Of a stretch of 64,000 nt of DNA, positions 56,773-64,000 are shown one piece after another. The position numbers and the translations under genes were made by a program. Each line of letters starts with the position of its first letter. Position 1 is the first letter of the stretch. The stretch lies in assembly GCF_016894245.1 (NCBI RefSeq), contig NZ_CP069792.1, positions 1,178,001-1,242,000 on the forward strand. Direction: 5' to 3'. The DNA is from Corynebacterium kroppenstedtii (GTDB taxonomy: Bacteria; Actinomycetota; Actinomycetes; Mycobacteriales; Mycobacteriaceae). The notes under the pieces are model-generated. The model was not told the origin of the DNA. It made no database searches and worked only from the letters and a program-made list of their open reading frames with translations.

Positions 56773-57282
56773 TTAGTCCACCAGAATTTTGCACTCCTGG
56801 GATTCCTCATCTTTGTGTTCAATTTTTATGCCGATATAGCTGATATCGGCATTGGCAACTCCGGTGACGAAAAGTGGCCCCTCACCTGTTTTTCCTGTTG
56901 AAAAGCCACTCTCAGTCTGTTTTATATTATTTCCATTAATGTCGTAAAACTTCATCGCCACCTGATCACCGGGGAGGCCGTGGTAGTGCGTCTCCGCAGT
57001 ATTTTTCTCGTGATTGATATCGATGACTTCGGGGTTGCACGTTCCATCACTATTCACGAAATGGTCGGTGGAGGGCTTCGTCGAATTCGAGGTATTGGAA
57101 TGTGACTCTTCGCTCAAAGATTGCTCTGCGCCTGTCGTCGAAATAGCGCTTTCTGCATTCTCTGTATTCGATGAATCTGACGGCGAAGAGCATCCGGCGA
57201 GCATAGTTGCAGTGGCAACAGCTATGAATAAAGAAGTTACTGCACCACGTCGACGCGAAGAAAGTTCCTTTACGTACATCAT
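56773..57282 (-). CDS. Putative lipoprotein of unknown function
   Basis: 169 residues. Signal peptide with basic RRR, a hydrophobic core (TSLFIAVATATM) and lipobox MLAGC (Cys about 31), then a Ser/Asn/Glu/Thr-rich spacer of about 40 residues and a roughly 90-residue C-terminal domain with two Cys (GTCNPEV, SQECKI) that could pair. Likely anchored to the outer face of the membrane. Starts at ATG 57282 or 57279. Composition is lower in GC than the surroundings. Confidence 0.75.
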   Translation of the reverse strand: MMYVKELSSRRRGAVTSLFIAVATATMLAGCSSPSDSSNTENAESAISTTGAEQSLSEESHSNTSNSTKPSTDHFVNSDGTCNPEVIDINHEKNTAETHYHGLPGDQVAMKFYDINGNNIKQTESGFSTGKTGEGPLFVTGVANADISYIGIKIEHKDEESQECKILVD

Positions 57283-57545
57283 TTCATCACCATGCTCACG
57301 TTGACTGATATTGCGACGTGTTTTCTTCAGCCCCGCCGAAAAGCTCCACCATCAAACCGGAGCGTTATCGAAAGATAAGAAATGAGTAGGTTCGGCTACA
57401 TCCAAGACTACCCAGATTTGCTTCATTATTCTGATAAGCATTGTGCAGGTTATGTACTCCCGACCGGAAAACACCAATCAGGTTATGATCGCCACCCCCG
57501 AACCGGCGATTCTCATCTACAAACTCACGATGTCCCACCGGGGAA

Positions 57546-57551
57546 TATAAT
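57546..57551 (+). promoter_or_regulatory. -10 element of the thi operon
   Basis: A perfect TATAAT, about 85 bp before the riboswitch and 175 bp before thiO. Confidence 0.55.
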
Positions 57552-57633
57552 CGAGTCACGTGGATGCTCAAGCAGTATCCGCCGAAAACACATGGACACT
57601 AACCATAGAAAACTTAACATCGACATCGTCGAC

Positions 57634-57719
57634 CTACGGGAGCCCAGTGATGTGGGCTGAGAGGGCGGGCATCGCCGCCGACCGTAAACCTGATGCGGAT
57701 AATGCCGCCGGAGGGAAGG
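57634..57719 (+). promoter_or_regulatory. TPP riboswitch (THI element)
   Basis: The conserved blocks are in order: ACGGGAGCCC, GGGCTGAGAGGGC, then ACCGTAAACCTGATGCGGAT, AATGCCGCCGGAGGGA. CTGAGA and CCTGAT-GGATAATGCC are the thiamin-pyrophosphate aptamer signatures. The 3' strand overlaps the AAGGAG (57716–57721) used by thiO at 57725, so ligand binding probably blocks translation. Confidence 0.95.
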
Positions 57720-57724
57720 AGCCT

Positions 57725-58969
57725 ATGTCCCGGCACATCACTATTATCGGCGCTGGTCTTGTGGGGCTGGCCACCGCGTTTGAACTGACTGAACTCGATC
57801 CGGAGTGCTCGGTATCGATTCTCGATCCTGCTCCGCTGTCGGGGGCGAGCCACCACGCCGCGGGCATGTTAGCCCCGGCCGCAGAGATGCAGTATCAGCA
57901 GGATGCGTTGGTCCCCCTCATGCGTCAATCCGCGCTGTGGTATCCGAGCCTCGTCCGACGTGTCGCCCTCGCAGCTCATTCCGACCCCGACGATCCTCAC
58001 ATGACTGGTTTTCGCCGCGACGGAACCTACGTCGTCGCCGCCGATTCTGCCGATCGTGTGCACCTCGCCGAGACGCGAGATTTCCAGGAATCGTTCGGCA
58101 TGAAGGCCACCCAGGTGACGGTTCGCCAGCTGCGGAAATCTGAGCCGTCGCTCAGCCCGAACCTGTCCGGTGCCGTGCATATCCCGGGCGATCACCAAAT
58201 CGATCCCCGAGTCTTCGGCGACCTCATTATCGGCGCGCTGAAGAATCGTGGCGTGGAAATCGTGAAGAGATCGGCCACTCCTTTCGACGTGAATCCCGAC
58301 GACGTCACCATCGTCGTCAATGGACTCGGCGCGTCCGAGTTCTTCCCGTACCTGCAGCTGCGTCCGGTGTGGGGTGACGTTCTCCGTTTGCGCGTGCCGG
58401 CGGAACTCGACCCGCTGGTCACATCGGTAATTCGGGGATTTGTCCGGGATCGTCCGGTGTACGTGGTGCCGCGCATCGATGGCGGTTTGGTATTGGGGGC
58501 CACGAGCCGGGAGGACGGCCGCGGTCAGCCGCTGGTGGGTGGCGCGCTGGACCTCATGCGCGATGCTGACACTATCTGCCCGGGGATTCGCGAATGCACG
58601 ATCGAGGAGATCACGGCGGGTGCTCGGCCGGGCACGCCGGATGACCTGCCTTATATTGGCATCGACGACGGTACCGGCGCTGTTGTTTCCACGGGCTATT
58701 TCCGCCACGGCATTCTGTTGACTGCGCTGGGCGCCCGGGTGGGGGCGGCGCTTGCTATTGCTGGCAGGGAAACGGCTGCTAGTGAGTCCGGTGCCGTGGT
58801 TGGGCAAGCCTTAGTGGCAGCTGCGGATTCGATGACGGACGAACACGGCTCCTTAGAAAAGCGCTTAGCAGACGCTGACGAACTCCTTACCAGGGCGGAT
58901 GATGACGATACTCCGGAACTGACCTTGAGCGACATTCTTGCTGCTACGGATATTCACCGTGATGTGTAG
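57725..58969 (+). CDS. thiO: Glycine oxidase ThiO
   Basis: FAD enzyme oxidising glycine to the imine used by ThiG in thiazole synthesis under aerobic conditions. 414 residues. FAD-binding ITIIGAGLVGLATAFEL at the N-terminus, SGASHHAAGMLAPAAE, and the C-terminal TAGARPGTPDDLPYIG and GYFRHGILLTA match the DAO/ThiO family. ATG 57725 with AAGGAG 3 nt upstream, directly after the riboswitch; the longer frame from 57560 would run through the riboswitch and is not used. An extended C-terminal helix (last 60 residues) is present. First gene of thiO-S-G-F. Confidence 0.93.
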   Translation: MSRHITIIGAGLVGLATAFELTELDPECSVSILDPAPLSGASHHAAGMLAPAAEMQYQQDALVPLMRQSALWYPSLVRRVALAAHSDPDDPHMTGFRRDGTYVVAADSADRVHLAETRDFQESFGMKATQVTVRQLRKSEPSLSPNLSGAVHIPGDHQIDPRVFGDLIIGALKNRGVEIVKRSATPFDVNPDDVTIVVNGLGASEFFPYLQLRPVWGDVLRLRVPAELDPLVTSVIRGFVRDRPVYVVPRIDGGLVLGATSREDGRGQPLVGGALDLMRDADTICPGIRECTIEEITAGARPGTPDDLPYIGIDDGTGAVVSTGYFRHGILLTALGARVGAALAIAGRETAASESGAVVGQALVAAADSMTDEHGSLEKRLADADELLTRADDDDTPELTLSDILAATDIHRDV

Positions 58970-59091
58970 GAACAATGCGTAGGAAAAATGCGCACGTCAC
59001 CCAGCGTTGAGCGCAGTGAACTCAGCCCGCCAACCAGACACCACAGGTCATGAACGAAGTCGAACAAACCAGAGGAACCCCAGAGGAAATA

Positions 59092-59397
59092 ATGACAAAC
59101 ACCTCCAGTCCAACGATCACCATCGAACTGAACGGCACATCGCACCGGGCGACAAGCGGTCTCACTGTCCGGTCGCTCGTGAAAGCCGTGTCACAGGACG
59201 GCGATAACGCCGACCTCACTGCTCTCGCCAACACCGCGAAGCACTCGCCCACCAGCAATGACGCCGCTAGCGATGATGATTTCGACGGTTATGCCGTCGC
59301 CATTAATGACGAGATCGTTCCGAAATCCACTTGGCAGACCGTCACCATTAGCGACGGCGATCGCATCGAACTTCTCACCGCTGTTCAAGGAGGTTAG
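59092..59397 (+). CDS. thiS: Sulfur carrier protein ThiS
   Basis: Ubiquitin-like sulfur carrier whose C-terminal Gly-Gly is adenylated and thiocarboxylated, then donates sulfur to ThiG. 101 residues ending VQGG. Strand TITIELNGTSH and the C-terminal EIVPKSTWQTVTISDGDRIE fit the family; the central loop is enlarged by a polar insert (about residues 38–65), so the protein is longer than the usual roughly 66. ATG 59092 with GAGGAA upstream. thiG begins 3 nt after its stop. Confidence 0.92.
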   Translation: MTNTSSPTITIELNGTSHRATSGLTVRSLVKAVSQDGDNADLTALANTAKHSPTSNDAASDDDFDGYAVAINDEIVPKSTWQTVTISDGDRIELLTAVQGG

Positions 59398-61594
<2,197 letters not shown>

Positions 61595-61607
61595 GTTGCG
61601 ACACCGC

Positions 61608-61644
61608 GCGTCAATCGTCGTCAAAGCTTGCGTCAATCGTCGTC
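61608..61644. repeat. Short direct repeat downstream of thiF
   Basis: GCGTCAATCGTCGTC at 61608–61622 and 61630–61644. A further short repeat of GACAAGTG lies nearby (about 61653 and 61680). The region between thiF and the GH13 gene is otherwise empty (210 bp). Confidence 0.7.
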
Positions 61645-61804
61645 GATGGGGATGACAAGTGGTGATAAGCCAAGGGACGACAAGTGAGCAATAAGCGCCG
61701 AAGTATGTCCGGTATCTGACGTAAGCTCGAAGAGTAGTGGGACGTAGGGTCGGCACCCCGTCCGCACTCGTTGGTAATGCAGTCGGATAGGCAGGCAGGG
61801 CTCG

Positions 61805-63238
61805 ATGGACACGCTTGATTACGCGCTTTGGTGGCAGATCTACCCCCTCGGAGCGTGCGGAACGGACATGTTCAGCCCCCAATCCGACGACCCATCCGAC
61901 GGAGAAACACCGGACAACGAACGGTCCGACGCGCCGACGCCCGACCACGCTCCATCCGCGGCCAACTCCGAGCACAACGTCGATAAGCCTGGAAAATTAC
62001 GGCGACTGGAAGCCTGGCTGGATTATGCCATTGAGCTGGGCTGTTCGGGGATCTTGCTCGGGCCTATTTTCGAGTCGACGGCGCACGGATATGACACCAC
62101 GAATCACCTGCGGATCGACCCACGGTTAGGGTCACTGGACGATTTTGATCACCTGATGGGGGAGTGCTCGAAGCGCGGCCTCAAGGTGATGCTGGATGGT
62201 GTGTTTAACCACGTGGGGACGCAGCATCCGCTGGTGGCCGAGTCGATTGAGCGCGCGCGTGCGGGGGCCGAGCAGACTCCGGTGAAAACGCACACGCACG
62301 ACGGGGAGATCGTGTCGGTCCCGTGGGAGGGGAACCTCGACCTGGCTGAGCTGGACCATTCGGACTCGCGCGTAGCCGACATGGTCGTGGAGATCATGGA
62401 GTATTGGTTGGATCGCGGGATCACCGGGTGGCGGCTCGATGCCGCGTACTCCGTGCCCACCGAATTTTGGCGGACCGTTATCGACCGCGTGCGCGCCCAC
62501 TATCCCGATGCCGTGTTCCTCGGTGAAATCATCCACGGCGAGGAACAGGGCGGGTACATCGAGTTCGCTGCGCAGTCCCACATGGACTCGATCACACAAT
62601 ATGAGGTGTGGCAGGCCATCTGGAGCAGCATTAAAAACGCGAACATGTGGGAGCTGGACCACGCGCTCGGCCGCCACCAGACCTTTGTGGAGCAGGGCGC
62701 AGCCGTCGCTAATAATCAGCCCGACAAGCGGCCGATCCTTCCGTTGACGTTCATTGGCAACCACGATGTATCGCGCATTGCTTCGGTGGTGGGGGATAAC
62801 GGCGCGGTGCTCGCTGCCGTCGCGCAGTTGACGCTGCCCGGTATGCCAAGCATTTATTACGGCGATGAGCAGGGCTTTCGGGGTGAAAAGCAGGATGGCT
62901 TGTATGCCGACGCCGACATTCGACCGCCCCTGCCGGCTTCCCCAGCAGATTTATTGCCGACGGGGGAATGGCTGCATGAGATTTATCAGCGGTTAATTGG
63001 GATTCGTCGGGACCATCCGTGGATTGCACATGGCGACCTTGAAGTGGAAAACGTTGAAGATCACACGATCACATTTGCTGTGACGGGGCAGCCGGAGGGT
63101 GACCAGACGCCGGAGCGCCAAGAGCTGCAGAACCCATCGCCGCAGAATCAGACGTTGCGGACGATGATTAGTCGGGCCCCGGATCGTGCAGTGGTGACCG
63201 TCGATGACGAGCAAGTTTTCTATTGGGAGCAGCAGTAG
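61805..63238 (+). CDS. GH13 alpha-amylase family glycosidase
   Basis: 477 residues of the alpha-amylase (beta/alpha)8 family. Conserved regions in order: GVFNHVG (region I), GWRLDAAYS with the nucleophile Asp (region II), FLGEIIHGE with the acid/base Glu (region III), FIGNHDVSR with the transition-state Asp (region IV). No signal peptide, so it acts in the cytosol on alpha-glucans or maltosides. An acidic, Pro-rich insert (about residues 22–62) splits the first strand YALWWQIYPLG from the rest of the barrel, and the C-terminal domain is short with a Gln/Pro-rich loop. GGCAGG precedes the ATG. Exact specificity (amylase, glucosidase, trehalose-type) undecided. Confidence 0.9.
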   Translation: MDTLDYALWWQIYPLGACGTDMFSPQSDDPSDGETPDNERSDAPTPDHAPSAANSEHNVDKPGKLRRLEAWLDYAIELGCSGILLGPIFESTAHGYDTTNHLRIDPRLGSLDDFDHLMGECSKRGLKVMLDGVFNHVGTQHPLVAESIERARAGAEQTPVKTHTHDGEIVSVPWEGNLDLAELDHSDSRVADMVVEIMEYWLDRGITGWRLDAAYSVPTEFWRTVIDRVRAHYPDAVFLGEIIHGEEQGGYIEFAAQSHMDSITQYEVWQAIWSSIKNANMWELDHALGRHQTFVEQGAAVANNQPDKRPILPLTFIGNHDVSRIASVVGDNGAVLAAVAQLTLPGMPSIYYGDEQGFRGEKQDGLYADADIRPPLPASPADLLPTGEWLHEIYQRLIGIRRDHPWIAHGDLEVENVEDHTITFAVTGQPEGDQTPERQELQNPSPQNQTLRTMISRAPDRAVVTVDDEQVFYWEQQ

Positions 63239-63249
63239 GAGTCGGGCTC

Positions 63250-63325
63250 TGAGGTTAGACTTCCGAAGCGAAGTAAAAAGCTCTACGCTAAATGTCACCG
63301 TCTTTTGTAGGGTAGCCTGGCTAAA
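63250..63325 (+). promoter_or_regulatory. Two weak DtxR/IdeR-like boxes
   Basis: TGAGGTTAGACTTCCGAAG (63250–63268) and GTAGGGTAGCCTGGCTAAA (63307–63325) match the 19-bp iron box TTAGGTTAGCCTAACCTAA at about 12 and 13 positions. Both are just upstream of the ABC ATPase. Suggestive only. Confidence 0.25.
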
Positions 63326-63345
63326 AAGCTGAGGAGGAAATTTGG

Positions 63346-64000
63346 TTGAAACTGTCAACTGATCAATTAACTGTGAAATACGGCTCGCATATCGCGGTTG
63401 ATCACATCAGCTTAAATGTCGATACCGGATTTCATGCATTACTCGGCCCCAATGGTGCAGGGAAATCATCCCTGCTCAGGGCAATAGCCGGGCTTACTCA
63501 GCCGAGCAGTGGCAGTGTGTATATAGATGGCCGGGTTAATGATCCACGTAGTGGTTTGGTCGGCTACCTCCCTCAGGACAATCTCGAAAAATCACGCTTT
63601 ACCGTGTGGGAACACCTCGCATACATGTGTTGGCTGAGGAAAGTCCCACAGCATAAGGTCCCCCATGAGGTCGATAGGCTGATAGAACTCGCAGGTCTGG
63701 TGGATAAAGCCGATTCACTCATCAAACATTTGTCTGGTGGTATGCGACGAAGGGTTGGAATATCATCCGCTCTCGTTTCATCGCCACCGGTAATCCTGCT
63801 CGACGAACCAACGGCAGGGCTCGATTTATCCCAGCGGGCAGCGTGCAAGAGAATACTTCATCATTCGTCAAAATCCTCCACGGTAATTATTTCGACACAC
63901 ATTGTCGAAGATGTCATTGAAAATGCAGACACCCTGACGATTATGAAAAACGGGGTAAAAGAATACTCGGGGCCATGGGAAAAATTCGGAGCAGGAAGAG
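63346..64000 (+). CDS. ABC transporter ATP-binding protein (partial, runs off window)
   Basis: Open from TTG 63346 (AGGAGGA 8 nt upstream) to the window end, 218 codons. Walker A GPNGAGKSS (about residues 34–42), signature LSGGM, Walker B ILLDEPTAGLD and switch His in ISTHIVED are all intact. The arrangement is that of ABC-2 or antibiotic/peptide exporter ATPases, with a permease expected just beyond the window. Codon use is lower in GC than the genes before it, hinting at a different origin. Possible iron-box-like sites precede it. Confidence 0.88.
   Translation, partial: MKLSTDQLTVKYGSHIAVDHISLNVDTGFHALLGPNGAGKSSLLRAIAGLTQPSSGSVYIDGRVNDPRSGLVGYLPQDNLEKSRFTVWEHLAYMCWLRKVPQHKVPHEVDRLIELAGLVDKADSLIKHLSGGMRRRVGISSALVSSPPVILLDEPTAGLDLSQRAACKRILHHSSKSSTVIISTHIVEDVIENADTLTIMKNGVKEYSGPWEKFGAGR

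Larger units (their letters stand above)
57283..57724 (+). other. Regulatory region before the thi operon (442 bp)
   Basis: Contains a consensus -10 TATAAT at 57546–57551 (no good -35) giving a transcript start near 57558, and the TPP riboswitch at 57634–57719. The first 260 bp show no supported gene. Confidence 0.6.

Noticed and set aside
57560..57724. A longer ThiO with 55 extra N-terminal residues.
   Set aside because: The extension reads through the TPP riboswitch; the FAD motif begins right after the ATG at 57725, which has a Shine-Dalgarno.

Overview
The window looks like a chromosomal segment of a Corynebacterium-type actinobacterium (order Mycobacteriales). The evidence is the gene order truA – ESX-4 type VII secretion genes – rplM-rpsI – glmM – glmS – nnrE/nnrD – alr – tsaE – tsaB – rimI – tsaD – groES-groEL1, which as I recall it matches the Mycobacterium tuberculosis Rv3455c–Rv3417c block, together with actinobacterial traits (histidine-tailed GroEL1, leaderless-type starts, MoeZ-like ThiF-rhodanese). 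A species cannot be fixed from sequence reading alone. No tRNA, rRNA, CRISPR array, transposase or prophage gene was seen.

Layout. 1–186: tail of truA. 139–3926 (minus): a membrane-anchored unknown protein and an ABC exporter pair. 4044–15992: a core ESX-4 system (eccB, mycP, eccD, eccC, a T7SS-associated membrane protein, two WXG100 proteins). 16048–19427: two tandem orphan amino-acid-type binding lipoproteins and an aminotransferase. 19832–20817: rplM-rpsI. 21015–23132 (minus): an acyltransferase-3/SGNH protein. 23557–26832: glmM and a translationally coupled trio of unknown genes. 26903–27850 (minus): an alpha/beta hydrolase. 27962–38580: glmS, nnrE-nnrD fusion, alr-tsaE fusion, tsaB, rimI, tsaD, groES, groEL1. 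38752–39672 (minus): unknown. 39995–41296: purA. 41976–46637: acetoin dehydrogenase genes acoABC (+), then a lipoate-protein ligase and a small DUF6506-like protein (−). 47024–50501: nucleoside hydrolase (+) and metE (−) with a cobalamin riboswitch. 51181–54259: an ECF transporter (S, T and a fused, eroded ATPase). 54265–57282: purT, a short-chain dehydrogenase, a small membrane protein and a lipoprotein. 57634–61594: TPP riboswitch and thiO-thiS-thiG-thiF. 61805–63238: a GH13 glycosidase. 63346–64000: the start of an ABC transporter ATPase running off the edge.

How the parts work together. glmS and glmM feed UDP-GlcNAc synthesis and alr supplies D-alanine, so the middle of the window holds cell-wall precursor genes. 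The alr-TsaE fusion, TsaB and TsaD give t6A tRNA modification. ThiO, ThiS, ThiG and ThiF build the thiamin thiazole under TPP control. MetE is under cobalamin control. AcoA/B/C form a lipoyl-dependent acetoin dehydrogenase, and the neighbouring ligase may lipoylate AcoC.

Most notable: (1) five genes (glmS, alr-tsaE, tsaB, tsaD, purT) have a -10-like hexamer exactly 7 nt before the start codon, predicting leaderless mRNAs; (2) the ECF ATPase is a fused double NBD in which each half has lost complementary motifs, leaving one predicted composite ATP site; (3) a cluster of four related motif copies, two in each orientation, including a nearly perfect 26-bp inverted repeat, lies between the ECF S and T genes; (4) ecfT has an ideal Shine-Dalgarno in front of an AUC codon; (5) two perfect DnaA boxes lie upstream of glmM; (6) two overlapping CIRCE operators precede groES. 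I did not identify a clearly new multi-gene system; the ECF locus and the ESX-4 neighbourhood are the best candidates for unexplained biology.
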